From assembly GCF_963583255.1 (NCBI RefSeq), contig NC_084817.1, positions 10,546,121-10,610,120 on the forward strand: a stretch of 64,000 nucleotides of DNA, written 5' to 3'. A program made the translations under genes and the position numbers. Below the pieces are notes generated by a model that ran no database searches, was not told where the DNA came from, and saw only the letters and a program-made list of their open reading frames with translations. Position 1 is the stretch's first letter; every line of letters begins with the position of its first letter. Below are positions 1 to 12,579 of this stretch, one piece after another. This stretch comes from Pyrus communis (Eukaryota > Streptophyta > Magnoliopsida > Rosales > Rosaceae).

Positions 1-71
1 CAAGGATATGTTTCCCATTTTTCTTCATTATCTACCAACTGAAGCATGTGGTAGTCAATGGTTGAGTCTTT

Positions 72-467
72 CTATTTGCCCAAAACAGCAAAGTGGGCGA
101 AGTACAGTAGGCCGAGCTTGTACGTATCTTCTAGATTTTGGCACAAGTTGAATTGATCCTCCAATTGTTTCAAGGTTATCTTCTTTTTCCCCCTGAAATA
201 AATGTCTCTAAGACGATATTCATCTTCCTTCTCTTTTTGTGTGTGTGTGTGTGGGGGGGGGGGGGGGGAGGATTCTCCGAAATTGAGTCTGGTCACCAAA
301 CAGTATTTATGGCTCCTGAAAGTCGCGACATGTTCCCCAAAAAGGAACCAGACGGAATCATCACTCGCTCTCCCAAAGTGTTGGAAAGGTGTCCTAAAAC
401 CAATCATATGATGGTACTTTACGAACATTTCACATGTTAAACTAATCTTGTTTAATATAAAGGGCAA
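72..467 (-). pseudogene. DUF1985 domain fragment (transposon-associated)
   Basis: The reading frame on the minus strand contains the string CLVTRLNFGE preceded by WFLFGEHVATF, which matches my memory of the DUF1985 domain (typically LVTGLNFG after an FGEHVA-like stretch). DUF1985 occurs in plant proteins that are usually encoded by Mutator-like elements carrying Ulp1-type protease genes. The similarity is broken by a low-complexity proline/histidine stretch, which is the translation of the GT/G repeat at 239-268, and then resumes with a YRLRDIYFRG string. No protease domain, intron structure or terminal inverted repeat is visible nearby, so this is a decayed transposon-derived fragment and not a gene. 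Domain identity rests on recalled consensus only. Confidence 0.6.
239..268. repeat. (GT)n followed by poly-G tract
   Basis: A short GT dinucleotide run passes directly into an uninterrupted run of about 16 G. It lies inside the DUF1985 fragment and interrupts its similarity. Confidence 0.9.
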
Positions 468-507
468 AGATTATTGTTTTAAGCCGTCTCATATAAATGT
501 TATATGC

Positions 508-2200
508 TTAAACAATAAGTCCAAGGAATATGCAACTGGGAGAATGTGATATAAAGCAGTTAGATACATGAGACCATTCTCTTTCGTATACATATCCTAA
601 ACGTTCCTGATCATAGAATTGCCAATTGGGCATTAACAGTCCATTAAGATCAGTATGTGTTATGTCTTCTCTTAGGAAGAGTGACTGGTCTCGAGTCATT
701 AGTGTGATTAACATCAAAACAAGCATGTAGGTGCTCAATAGAGAATGAGTCCAGTAAACACGATCAACGAAGAGTTCTCATACTTATGTCACATGAGAAC
801 TCATGGTTGGGATAATGCAAAGTGGTCATTTGACCTAAGGCATCATAGTTGTCTTGTGGTTAGGTCCTTGATCTTTGACTATGTCAAAGTCACTCCATCA
901 AAAGGTGTCCACGACATAGTTGTGGTCAAGCCACTTAGCCATGGAGGCAAGTGAATGCGCAACAAGGGATCTCTAACCTTCAAATCGTTTGAGGGAGAAT
1001 ACTCTATGATATGATTAAGAATCTCTGGCCAGAGTATGAATGAGATTTAGGAAGTAGTTCCAAATCACATTCAAGGTTATCATATAAGTAAAAGAATCAC
1101 ATTGGATGGTAGACATGAATAAACTATCAAACCAAACAATGTTGTCAAGAGTATTGTATTAGAAAATGACCGTATTGCATTGTAATCCCAAATTGAATAG
1201 GTTCTCCACCTCCTCTGATATACTTGGGTAACCATGACATACTGCTAGGTGTCACTCATGGTTTGTGGAAGCCCTAAACGTGTATAATCACTAAAGGAAG
1301 AATTGAAAGTAAGTCTCAATTCACAATCGATTTGAAGTGTTCTAATCGCACACTGCCTCGCTAAAAGGAACCTAATGGATCATACACTGAGTAAGGTATA
1401 GATTAAAGAAACAACGGAGATGAGTAAGGATAATTAAATGGTTTAATTATTTATGGCTAGTATTAATTAATATGTTAATTAATCAAACGAATATGTTCGT
1501 GATAGACAACTTAATGAATAAAGATTCAAGAGGGCCCAAACAACCCAATGACCATAGAAAGCCGGCCATATGTTGAAAGAAAGGCTTTTTGTTCTTTTGT
1601 CACTTAAGTGAAGTGACTATATAAAGAACTTTATAGCCAAAATATATTTAGGGTTTCTTTTGGAGAAAATACGAGAACACAAGCTCCTTTGTCTCTCTAA
1701 GAGGCCGGCGACCCTAGGAAGGTTTTACTAGCATCTAAATCTTCCTAGGTCACTCATCTCCTCATCAAAGCTCTCCTTGGTGTGGAAAAATTAGAGGTTC
1801 TCTATTTTGGGAACTTGGAGAATCCTTTCAACCACCCTCCTCTAAGAAATCTATGGAGCTAAGAAGTAAGAAATGAAGGCCCTATCTCTTGGGTGATTAG
1901 CCTTTGCTTATGCAAAGAGGAATCAACAAAGGTATAATATTTCTCAACTCACTTTGTTCTTGAGTCGAGTCTTGGTTCACGCAACTACTAGGCTTTGAAT
2001 TTCATGGGTTAAGTTTTGTTTTTGAGTGCATACAAGCATGATTCCGCCTTTAATTGTTAATTGCATGCATAGATGTTGCTCAAATGAACTAGTTTACAAA
2101 TTTATCATTCACAAAGGATGGCGTAGTGGGTGAGCTACCCAAACCAATCAATGCGGTCCACATCAACCAAATAATCGAAACACAAATCCTCAAATTTTTT
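508..2200. other. Noncoding DNA, probably retroelement-derived
   Basis: No coding region is supported here; the short open frames have no recognisable content. The stretch around 1610-1900 has LTR/leader character: a TATA-like CTATATAAAG near 1617, followed by a transcript-leader-like sequence rich in CTCT and CCTAGG. I recall similar sequence near LTR retrotransposons of several eudicots but cannot define element ends. Confidence 0.35.
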
Positions 2201-2389
2201 TAGTAAATCCTTTTTAAATAGGCCTCTAATATTACCAGAACATTGAGGCATATGATATACAAGAAATGGTAGTAGGAAATACCTCATCCGGCAAACACAC
2301 AATTTCCGACGGAAACGAAGATTCGGCTTTTGACCTGCAAGATTTTCAACATAAGCAAATCAAGTAAATAAGACAAACATCCACACAAG

Positions 2390-2720
2390 ATATGCGTAGT
2401 ATATGCAAATTGTCTGCCCAAATTAAACCAGTTCAACAACCAAATACAACCAAGTATGCCCAACATCAACGCATGCACAGAATATGTACATAATATTCAC
2501 ATACTATGCACAGAATATGCATATAGTATCTACCATTTCATGAAAAAAATTCAATCGATTATTTCCAGCAATATCAAAAGGATATGCACATAATATACAT
2601 ATAGTATGCACAAATTCAACCAATTCATTAACCAAATTCAAGCGTGCCCAATATTTAGACATACACGGATTATGCACGCAATATGCACGAATTGATGAAC
2701 AAATTTCAATCAATTAATTT
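2390..2720. repeat. Degenerate ATATGCACA-rich repeat
   Basis: Variants of AATATGCACA / AGTATGCACA recur about ten times at irregular spacing, some embedded in longer similar blocks. It reads as a decayed tandem repeat. No gene is seen in 2200-3000. Confidence 0.5.
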
Positions 2721-3004
2721 CCACCAACGTCTAAACCACATGCACAACACAAATTAACATCAAACAACTTAACAGTACAAAACACAAAGTCGCACCCAAT
2801 TTTACAAAACCTAGGTTCAAATAATGAAATTTCATTTCAAAGAGTACCTTTTTTTTATTTTGCCAATGAAATTTTTTGAAATGATGTGCAAGCGCTGGGG
2901 TGGAAACAATTTTTTTAAATTTTTTGGAAGGATGTACAAATGCACACCTCAAAACCTCTGAAATATATAAAGCAGATTCCAAACTTTACGTCGGTTGAAA
3001 ACTA

Positions 3005-3094
3005 GGGTGGAAAAGGGTAGCGTCGGCCGGAAATGGGGTGGAAAAGGTTGCGTCGGTAGGAAATATGGTGGGAAAGGGTCGCGTCGTTTGGGGT
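3005..3094. repeat. 30-bp tandem repeat, 3 copies
   Basis: Three consecutive 30-bp units (3005-3034, 3035-3064, 3065-3094) share the pattern GGTGG(A/G)AAAGG..GCGTCG. The units are diverged, so the array is not recent. Confidence 0.75.
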
Positions 3095-3140
3095 TAGGGT
3101 TCTTGGAGCTAAGGGTTGGGTGCCACAGATTTTCGAGCAA

Positions 3141-3384
3141 TGAGGTCATTTTGGTCTATTTTCCAAAAAAAATAAAAAAAATATTCGTTTCATCACTCCA
3201 AACTGGTGGTTTTTAGTTTTAAATGAGAAAGTAATGAAGGTAAGAAAAAGAAGAAATAAAACCTAATAAAATGCATTAGATTGATTTTTCTTTTCTAAAA
3301 AAGAATGCACAGAGTAATTAATTATACGTAGTAAAATACTTTGTAAATTAAGGGTTGTTCTATTTAAGTCTCAACATTAAGAAA
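3141..3384. repeat. First copy of a 244-bp tandem duplication
   Basis: This segment is closely similar to 3385-3514 joined to 12253-12330. Shared landmarks are GTCTATTTTCC, TGGTGGTTTTTAGTTTTAA, the AGAAAAAGAAGAAA stretch and, in the second half, AAAAAAGAATGCACA plus GTAATTAATTATA. The second copy is the insertion target of the copia element, so this copy preserves the pre-insertion sequence. Confidence 0.85.
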
Positions 3385-3514
3385 ATGCGTCATTTTTGTC
3401 TATTTTCCAAAAAAAAAAATCGTTTCATTACTCCAAATTGGTGGTTTTTAGTTTTAAATGAGAAAGTAACGAAGGTAAGAAAAAGAAGAAACAAAACCTA
3501 ATAAAATGAATTAT
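3385..3514. repeat. Second copy of the tandem duplication, left half
   Basis: Similar to the start of the 3141-3384 unit. It stops exactly at the TGTTGCAG terminus of the copia element; its other half lies at 12253-12330 beyond that element. Confidence 0.85.
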
Positions 3515-3775
3515 GTTGCAGTCTTATAGATTAGGAATGTGATTGTGTAAATCTTTGTAGATCTAGGAATATGTCTTATATTCCTATTTAGAGTTGATTA
3601 CCTATTAAGAGTTGTAATCCTAAAATGGAAAGGAATTAACCTTCCCTACTACTATAAATAAAGGCACAATGAGGTGGAATAGAACACACCTCACAATTGC
3701 ACATTTCTCTCTATGCCGCACCTTCCCTCTCTCTCTGGCCTCCATAATTGTTTAGTAAATTATGTCTGCAATACA
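3515..3775 (+). repeat. Copia 5' LTR
   Basis: 261 bp, TGTTGCAG...GCAATACA. It aligns throughout with 11985-12252. It contains TATAAATAAAGG and a C/T-rich R/U5-like end. The sequence just after it (TTATCAGCACGCTC) is in primer-binding-site position. Confidence 0.9.
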
Positions 3776-4106
3776 TTATCAGCACGCTCTTGACGCTGCG
3801 CTAAAGAGAGTTTGATCTTTAATCAGGGGAGTATTACGTTTTAATCATTCTTTTATGATTAATTTAGTATTTTATTGAATTAATCCACATGTTATTGATT
3901 CAATTTAATTTTTCTATGTTGAATATGATACAATGCATTGGAGATGCAATTCCGGCTTTCCAAGAAGGATCTTCTACAAATTCAAAGGCTTTTATTGTTT
4001 TCTGCCAATTAGGTATGCTTAAAATAAAGGAAGATATTTGAAACGATCTTGAAGCATGAAAACATTCCTCATGATGCACAAAGCCCCTAAGTTTATATTT
4101 TCCTTA

Positions 4107-4143
<37 letters not shown>

Positions 4144-6539
4144 ATATGTTCATATATTTGTCAATATATATACACGTTTCATGCATTACGTAATTTTTGT
4201 TATGTGGAATTTGTGAGTCAAAGCATCAAAATAAATTAGAAGCAATTAGGGTTTTTCAAACCCTGGAAAATTAGGGAAAAAAAGATTAAAAATTGGGAAA
4301 TTTTTTGGCTAAGGCCACGGCCTGGGTTTTTTACTGTTGCACACAATTGAGCCTGCAACCTCAATCTGTGCCTCGACCCATCTCACCAGAAGCTAGCACT
4401 GCTGGGCTTCATCCATGCCATGATCTGCCTCCAGCAACCCATGTTGCTGGACCTTTGCTTTTCTGGTTTTCCCCACCCCGGCCCACTTCACTGCTGCCTG
4501 CAACAGTTTCACCCAACCTGTCGGCCACCCGCTGACTAGGCTTGCATCAGCAACGGGCCTGCATTCAATGGCAAGCTTGCAGCTTGCTTTGTACCCTGGG
4601 CTGCACAGCAGCCTTTCCAAGCCCAAATCTCGGCCCGTGGCATTGCAGTAAGCATGCATCTCACTTTTAATGTCATTGGGCTGCCCGATGCAGCCTACCC
4701 GAACCCCATTTGGGCCTAATTTATTTGTATGGCCTGAAGCCAACATTAAATAATATATGGGCCTAGACAAATTTTATTTTGCTTCTACGATTGACTCCGA
4801 ATGGTTCCGATCTATTGAATTTATTAAAAATGACCTGCAGTCCATTAATCTGAAAATTAATCCAAAATTATTGACCTGGATATCACTTTTGGACATTAAC
4901 AATTCAATAACTTATTTTTATACTTTGAACCGTTGACACACTTTCGTAGTCCCGAAACACTCACACTTGAGTTCGTGAAGTAACTCAAATCCACTACACT
5001 TAAATCAGCATATCGCATTTTGTGTTCATGTAGGAACCTCACTTTTGTGAACTAAACGTTCATAAACTAAATTGAACCTGTAATTTCAAATTTAGTGCCT
5101 TTGAAATCCGAAGTTTTCAGAAAACAATACACCTATGAAAACCTAGTGTTTTTCATGAAAATCATGTCTTAGAACTCGAATGTTCTAACCTTGATGCTTA
5201 TGGATGATTCATTCCCATATCACTAATCACAATCTTGTTCCCTCTAATTCAGTGGATTGTCGAACCGTCACACGTTCGATTTTCCTGGTTTAGACATTTC
5301 TAATAGAAACCACTTTATGTGAGGTACAAGACATTGCCTGAAGCACACTATGATTACGTCCATAAATTAGTACAATTCTGAAGTTTATAAATTCGATTGA
5401 ATTTTGACTAGAGAATATTTTTCTCATCCTTCCATGTTTCTAACTCGCTTTTGACGTAGCAGTGTAGAAAGCGGAAGTTTACCAAATTCTCGGATCTGAT
5501 TACTACCACAAACGTGAGAGAAAGGTATAAACCCAGTTCGGTCAAAACCTATCGAATGGGGGTGCCCTACTTCAGCAGAGGTGCACCGAACAGTAATACT
5601 CTGCTTCAGTAGGGACCTACCAAACAGACCTCTCCAGCTTCAACTAGAGCCTACCGAATCCAATTTTGGGTCTGTCTCTCACAATCTAATTTCGAGTTTA
5701 TTTTTAGAACATATGGTAGAATCAGGGTCTGCCAAGCTGTGGCACCATGCCTAATGATCCTTGGTACATAAGACCTAAAACTTCAAGAATAAGGGAAAAT
5801 ATTCCCGAACCTTAACCCTATATAATCTAGTTACGCCCCAATGGAATGGATCATTGGTTATGCATATGTTCATGCCCCTACCAATGTTGTTGAGGAGTAC
5901 CATTCTTATAGCCAATCTGTGAGACTAATTTTGCTTTACCAAACATCATTAGAAGAGCAGAATTTTGACATGGATGGCCTTGTTAGCCAAATCCCCTTAG
6001 TAAACCATTTACTTTGTGAACATTTTTCCATGTTCTTGGATTCAAGTTTGGTGTATGTTTTACTTATGGATAATCTTATTGATATTGTCCTTGAATATGA
6101 GTTAATTGAATCATGTTTTAATACATGTGACCCTATTCAATTAAACACGTGATTAGGTAGGAATGTAGGAAAGTTAGTAGTCTAGATGAATGCGATACTA
6201 AGCACACTAACTTTACACCTTTAACAACGACTTCAGGTCTATCCAACCTGACTGAGAGCATTGGCACATTCCTCGTTGTATGAATGGTATTGGATCACCA
6301 TTTAAGGGACCTTAAATTCTCCCTATCGTTGAGTTTTTAAGGATATTCGAGATAACAATGATCATTAATGAAACCAATGAAGAAAATAAAGTGAAATATC
6401 TTTGCACCACCTCCAAAAATGAGCATGAAGCTTTGATTTGGGGCCAATGGGTTGTCTTCTAACTGGAAACACACCACATGTGACCGGCCTAAAGCCGAGT
6501 GATTCAAGCAATTTACTTGTTTTGGCACGACCTTTTGGG

Positions 6540-7480
6540 ACACTTTGATCAAACAATGATGCTACGACGCATCTCCTTACCCGAAGTAAGGATCTTGTGC
6601 CTACAAGCACACGTTGGCAAGCATGCTCATTAGGGAAGTTTGATTTCTAAATCATCCCTAGCAATGATACAAAAAGGCTCTCTTTTCACAGTGGATTCAA
6701 GGGAATATATGTGGACTAATCCAACCAAAATATAAGCCATATAAATACTTATGATTTTGGTTGATGAATCGACAAACTGGTCACATATTTGTCCGCATAC
6801 ATTGCTACTAAACCTCCAGGCCGATTAAAGGTTCACCACCCTACTTATCCCTTAAAGTCTGGGAGACTGGATAATGCTGGAGAGTTTATATCAACGATTT
6901 TCGATAAAGTATTGCATGTATTTTGGGTTTATAATTGAACATCGAATTCCCATGTTCACCCCAAATAGCCTCACCTAACGATCATAAAGCGCAATTTAAA
7001 TGATCGCCCAGATTTTGGTGAACGTACCAAGTTTTTGGTTTCTACCTAGGGTTATGCAATCTTGTACACAGTTATGTTGGTCCGCCTTGAGGCCCATTAC
7101 CACCCGACCTATATGATGTTATAGTTGGTTACTGGGTACGAACCTGACGTTTTTCATATTTACGCATTTGGGTGTGCATTCCATGTGCCAAGTTGCACTG
7201 CCGCAACGTACCAACATGGCCCTCAATGAAAGATATGAATCTTTGTCAATTATGATTCTCCTTTACACTAGCTCTCTTAGACCCCTTGCATGCGATTTCT
7301 TTACTACTCATTTGCGGGTTGTCACTTTAATGAGACAGTCTTCCAGCCATTAAGGAGATATAAGAACGTCAACGTTTCTGGTGAACAACGCAAATTTGCG
7401 TGGACATTGCCCATTATGTCTTATCTCGATCCCCATACGGCACAAGTGTGATAAGTAAGTACGATGAATTCTAGCTTTCA
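6540..7480 (+). pseudogene. Copia GAG-pre-integrase and integrase remnant
   Basis: Frame-shifting pieces read in copia order: a CGPIQP-like block before the core, then LDNAGEF (the second acidic residue region of the integrase core), then a GVHSMCQVALPQRTNMA block corresponding to the usual GCAVYVPIAPPQRTKMG segment, then a stretch matching the segment that precedes the RT. Several frames and stop codons are needed to follow it, so it cannot be expressed. A short open frame upstream (5841-6152) has no recognised domain. Confidence 0.8.
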
Positions 7481-7757
7481 GAATGTTGCTCTAGACGCAT
7501 TCCTTTGATCTAGCTGAAGTGACGAGATCATATACCAACTGCAAACATGCCTGTAAGGATAGACGTACTTAACGGACGTTGATTCAACATCGATGTAGGG
7601 TGTGTCGCCCCTGTTAGATAGTCTGGTATACTGCCGGATAAACAATCAATTTGTCTTGGCCTGGAGCATGACAGATCACTCAGTTCGTAGGATTCACTTC
7701 CTTAGAAAATGAAGACACGGCACAATAATGAAACCATACTTAATGGTTGTCTCAAAT

Positions 7758-9979
7758 TGACACACCCCGACCGAGATCAGGGCGTGCTGGCCGTCACACG
7801 AAGGTGACGTAGCCATGTGCACGTGCGGAAGCTAATAAAGTAGTAATATAAAAGTACGAATAATTAAAAACTAACATACAAAGTACTAAAATAAGTGCTA
7901 GCGTAAGTGAAATACAAATTCAAAGCAAGACTAAAGCAGTCCAAAAGAAAAGTTGCGACATAAGTACACCCGAAGGTGACCCTACGCTGGTAAGTATCTG
8001 TCAGAAAAGCCGGAAGAACCCTCTGGGAGACCACCGAAACTGCTAATCAACTAGAACCTGGAGGGGTGCAAAACAAAAGCGTGAGTGGGCAAAAACAAAT
8101 CTTTTGAAAACCATTTATAGAAATACTTTCTAACCCCTCGCCGTAAAACCTGTATACTTCCCATAAAATAAACATATATACGTATGTATAGGTATGCCAA
8201 ACATGCTCAAAGGTATGTCAATCACGCTCGATAATATGCCATGCCGAAATCTCATAACGATATGCAAGTGCCCAGGTATAAACATATCAATATCATATAA
8301 TATGGCAGCCGGAGTCACCTAACGTGACCTGTACGGCTACATCTAGAGCTCAAATCTCAATCTCAATGTCTGAACCTGCCCACGAGTCGGAACCACCTAA
8401 AGTGGTCTGTACGACAGGCCTGGGTGTAACATATATATACGCTCTAGTGCTACGATCACGTGAAGGCTGTGCGAATAATCGCGGGTCACCTACGAGTCGG
8501 AACCACCTTAAGTGGTCTGTACGACAGGACTGTGCACCTAACTTGGATCCAAGCTGAGCGTGTGGTGCGGGAGGTGAACATCACGTGAAGGACTGTGCCC
8601 TACTCTGGGTGGGAGCACTAACACCGGGGGTGCAGGTTATGAGTTCTCTAATCATCTCAAACCACTACTGAAATGTAAACATGCATACCTCTTACCTGGC
8701 ACTTACCTGTGCGTCCACAGCACCAAATATGCACATGTATACGTATGCCACTACTAATGCATGTGATGATGCATAAATGATAGGAATATGGTGCATGGCA
8801 TAAAACAATTAACCTTTTTTAAACAATTTCTGGGAAAATAAATGTATATAGGTATATACGGAAAACCAAAAGCCCACTCACTGTTACGTGGAAGGGTCGT
8901 AGCCCCCCTGCCTCGCGTGACCACGCTCGTCCTTGGGATACGTGTCACCTATATGCGAAATAACTATAAAAACGTTAACTTTAAAGCACATAACCAACTT
9001 CTCGTAATAACTTCTCATACATTGCTCAAAATGGACAAATGAATATACCAACGTGCTCTACACAACCTCAGGATCACAACCATATTTTTAGAAAAAATTT
9101 CCTCCGCCGCACGCGCCCCCACGCACCAGCCAAGGCACGGCCACACGTGCCGGCCACACGCAAGCACGTGTGGCGCACACGGACGGCGTCAGGAATATTC
9201 TGTCAGTTTTGACAGATTCCGTTAACGGCGTCAGGAATATTCCGTCAGACTTGACGGAATATTCCGTCACCTTATTCCGTCACCTTCTCCGGCGAGACTC
9301 CGGCGACGTCGCCGGCGCCGGAAAACTGGAAAATTTTCAAACTTTGTTTTCTCACTCGTTTCTTAACTATTTTTCACGATTCTTGAACCAAATTAAAGCC
9401 CTAGACTAGTAGAATCACGTTAAACAACTTTTAAAAGCTAAAAACCACGCGATCATACCTGTCTCAAATCTCAAAACTCGGCCAACTTCGACCACGGTGA
9501 TCCCGACGTCCAAAATCGTCCAACGAAGCACTCCGAGGCTCCTTGGGACACCACCAAGCTACCTATGAGCTTAGAAATCCCAAAAACTCAATGAATAATC
9601 TTTGCATGAATAGTACTCAAATCGGCCATTGTCGAATCGACGTGAAAACGAAGGATTTCTCACCTGAAAATGGTATGGATGTGCACGCCTCGACCTCACG
9701 AGTTCAATGGTATAGTTGGTTCCCTCGATCTGCTAAGGTTTGGTTGATTTTGTGTGTTGTCCGTACGTTTTCAGAAGGAAGAGGAAGGAATGGAGCTTGG
9801 GGGGAGAGAGAAAGACAGGGAGAAGACAGGGGGTGAGGGAGAGTGAGACAGTGTGTGTGTGTGTGTGGCCCAACACCTGCCACACCATACAAAACAACCA
9901 ACAACGTGACGAAAACGCACTAGGGGTAAACTTGTAATTTCACACGTACGTTTCGATATTTCCAGGACGGGATGTCACA
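7758..9979 (-). mobile_element. 2.2-kb solo LTR nested in the copia element
   Basis: On the minus strand the element begins TGTGACATCCCG and ends GGGTGTGTCA, the TG..CA termini of an LTR. It is flanked by a perfect 5-bp duplication, CAAAT (7753-7757 and 9980-9984). The 2222 bp hold no gag or pol similarity, no primer site and no second LTR, so a solo LTR left by recombination is the best reading. The TGTGACATCCC start is common among plant Ty3/gypsy LTRs, which suggests but does not prove that superfamily. Inside are direct repeats (8384-8430 vs 8488-8534; the GGCGTCAGGAATATTC motif twice at 9184-9245) and a GT run near 9850. Confidence 0.88.
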
Positions 9980-10319
9980 CAAATCATTTCCATCTCATGA
10001 GATTAATCCGGATTACTCCCGAGACTTTAAGTTCTTGGTCTAGTATACTAGTTTGGATGAGCTAAATGGAATTGAAATGAGATTACCATCGATGATGTTT
10101 TTACTTATATGGTAGCTACCGACATAAATGAAAAACGATGATATCGAACTGTGTTCCATTGATTAAGTGACAACGTAGAACTGATTGGATAGCCAAAATA
10201 ATAATCCAGGTCAAATTCCTTACCAAAGTGTGTTTGGACCTGTCGTTCCTACACTGCCCAAGGTAACCCTGTTGTGTTACAAGTGGGAAAGGAAGCATTA
10301 TGAGATGAATGAAATAGTA

Positions 10320-11540
10320 TGATATGATGCACGCCTTACGGCGCAAGGTTTCTCTCAAAACATCCTGTGATTAATAGCAGCATGATGAAATGTGGTTAGC
10401 GTTTTCTCCATATGGATATAGATACGGAGATTTACATGTAAGTTCCTAAAGAATTACATGGACTAGTTCAAATAGTTCCAAAACCACGGAACACTCTTTT
10501 AACTTGTTTGAGACGTTCACTTACAATCTGACAGATGTGGTATACCCGTCTAAGTGATTATTTTATACCCTTGCATGTTAAACTATGAAGTCTTATTTCG
10601 AATTTCTAGATTTACAATTTATGTTGTTGACACGAATCTCACTAAGACTCTAGAAGAGTTTGAGAAAACTGCCTTGCACCTAAAGATGGAATTTGAGATG
10701 AATGATCTTAGTAAAATTCATTTATGCCTTGACCTAAAGTTCAAGCATTGTTTTGATAGTACCTTGGTCTACCAATCGAACTATAACCCAAATGTGTTCC
10801 CTTTGAGTATACCTATGATCGTCCATACGTTATATGCAAATGAGACCCTTGAAGAAGTTATGGAATCTGAAATTCCATATCTAAAGTTCAACTTTGCACT
10901 TTGTTGTACTTAGCTCATTATATTAGATAGGACATCTCATTCGTTATTGATCTATTAGTAAAGATACAGCACCACACCTACACGCAACCACTGAATTGCT
11001 ATTAAAGACGTACCCTAAAAGTACTACGAGGGCAATCTCAGTGGATCCAACCTCGAAATGATGCTTGCCTTGTTTGTTATTCTGACGAAGGTTACTTATC
11101 AAACCTGAACAAGGCAAATCCTCAAATGATTATGTTTTTACTGTTAGGGATATCGCAATATCTTGGAGGCCCACAATATGACCTTAGTTGTGAAATCTTT
11201 GAATTGTTCCAAGACTCACTTTATTTCACTACGCCGCAAGTGAGACATGGTTTGGAGTTCTTGTTAAGCATATTCGAAGTACTTGCTGTTTTCATCCATC
11301 GTTAAGTTCCAACAACGATCCATGAAGATTATGCCACATGTATCCACCTGACCAAGCCATGATGCATCAATGAAGTCAACACCAAGACATATTGTGTCTA
11401 CATCTACATCAGCAAAGCATCAGGAGATTGAAGTCATGCAAGCCGATCCCAGACAATCTTGCCGACCTCTACATGACGTCACTGCCGAAGTCAACCTTCC
11501 AGAAGCTTGTCTGAGGAATTGGTATACCTAACTATTCATA
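10320..11540 (+). pseudogene. Copia reverse transcriptase and RNase H remnant
   Basis: The RT portion shows a TAQGFSQN-like piece, then MDI.TEIYM, then QMWYTRLSDYF, then LKMEFEMNDLSKIHLCLDL and PYLKF, corresponding to the standard copia RT order. RNase H follows from about 10920 with ISWRST-, TTIHEDYA- and ADLFTKSLP-like segments in alternating frames. In-frame stops are frequent. The part at 10554-10913 is the longest uninterrupted piece (119 codons) but lacks the YVDD catalytic block in readable form. Confidence 0.85.
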
Positions 11541-11984
11541 TGCAATGTTTGTAGTTCTCATTTGGAAATTCTGTCAAACTCAAATGAAGTATCCAGAAGT
11601 ATACTCACTTGATCTTAATGTACTCTTTTTCCCTACGATTAGGAGCATTTTTCCCATCGGGTTTTTGCTACCTAACTAGGTTTTAACGAGGCACCCATCT
11701 TAGGCTGATCATACCCTTACCCTTGTGAGCTCTTCTACTTGCGTCCAAAAGACGTATAGTTTTGACTTAATGCAACTTCACACTTTTCTCCTTAGTCTAT
11801 GAGTTTTTTCCCACCTTGGGTTTTACCATAGTAAGGTTTTGTAAGTTTTACCTTTTTATGCATTCTTCCATTGATATGAGACTCACATTCGCTCATTGTG
11901 CCGACAACTTTATCAATTGTACTTGCTTCATCATTGAAGACCTGATGTGCCATTTACTTGAGTATTTACACATTCAAGGGGGAA

Positions 11985-12252
11985 TGTTGCAGTCCTATTT
12001 GCTAAGGAAGGTGATTATGTAAATCCTTGTAGATCTAGGAATATCTCTTGTATTCCTATTAAGAGTTGATTACCTATTAAGAGTTGTAATCCTAAAAGGG
12101 TAAGGAATTAATCTTCCCTACTACTATAAATAAAGGCATAATGTGGTGGAATAGAACACACCTCACAATTACACATCTCTCTTCTCTCTCTATGCCGCAC
12201 CTTCCCTCTCTCTGGCCTCCATAATTGTTCAGTAATTTATGCCTACAACGCA
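11985..12252 (+). repeat. Copia 3' LTR
   Basis: 268 bp, TGTTGCAGTCC...CTACAACGCA, preceded by the AAGGGGGAA polypurine tract. It differs from the 5' LTR by scattered substitutions and small indels, so the insertion is not young. Confidence 0.9.
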
Positions 12253-12330
12253 TGAGATTGATTTTTCGTTTCTAAAAAAGAATGCACATAGTAATTAATT
12301 ATATATAGTAAAATACGTTATAAATTAATG
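12253..12330. repeat. Second copy of the tandem duplication, right half
   Basis: Resumes the 3141-3384 unit where the copia element ends: GATTGATTTTTC..TTTCTAAAAAAGAATGCACA. Similarity ends near AAATTAATGG, where the next MITE begins. Confidence 0.85.
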
Positions 12331-12575
12331 GCTTGTTTGGAATGGTTTGTTTGGAAGTGCTTTTAAAATGACTGAAAACGCTTTTGATGAAAATATTTTT
12401 GAAGCCGATCCTTAGTAAAAATTCAATTGGATCATAGAAATTACTTGAAGTGCTTCTTACAAGAAGCTCATGTCTGATACTTCTTCCAAAAAGCACTTAA
12501 AGTGTTTTTGGAATCCAAAATAATTTTCATCAAAAACGTTTTCAATCATTTTAAATGCAATTCCAAATGAACAGC
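12331..12575. mobile_element. Palindromic MITE (hAT-like)
   Basis: The left arm (about 12340-12405) and the reverse complement of the right arm (about 12505-12570) match over some 60 bases, sharing TTTAAAATGA.TGAAAACG and TTTTTGATGAAAAT. Ends resemble GCTTGTTTGGAAT. No transposase. Target duplication not clear, so the superfamily is a guess from the TTTGGAA termini. Confidence 0.7.
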
Positions 12576-12579
12576 ATTT

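Larger units (their letters stand above)
3515..12252 (+). mobile_element. Decayed Ty1/copia retrotransposon with both LTRs
   Basis: Two direct LTRs (3515-3775 and 11985-12252) start TGTTGCAGTC and end in CA; each has a TATAAATAAAGG promoter-like motif. A purine-rich AAGGGGGAA lies just before the 3' LTR as a polypurine tract. Between them, in copia order, are integrase, reverse transcriptase and RNase H remnants broken by many stops and shifts. The 4.3-4.8 kb stretch is G/C-rich and has no recognisable domain. The element is split by a solo LTR at 7758-9979; without it the length would be about 6.5 kb. Flanks read ATTA on the left and, one base into the LTR end, ATGA on the right, so the target duplication is decayed or ambiguous. 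Confidence 0.9.

Noticed and set aside
4293..4770. Overlapping frames on both strands (80 and 125 codons) as a gene
   Set aside because: They lie in the copia internal region before the integrase remnant and show no domain; a G/C-rich stretch opens frames by chance.
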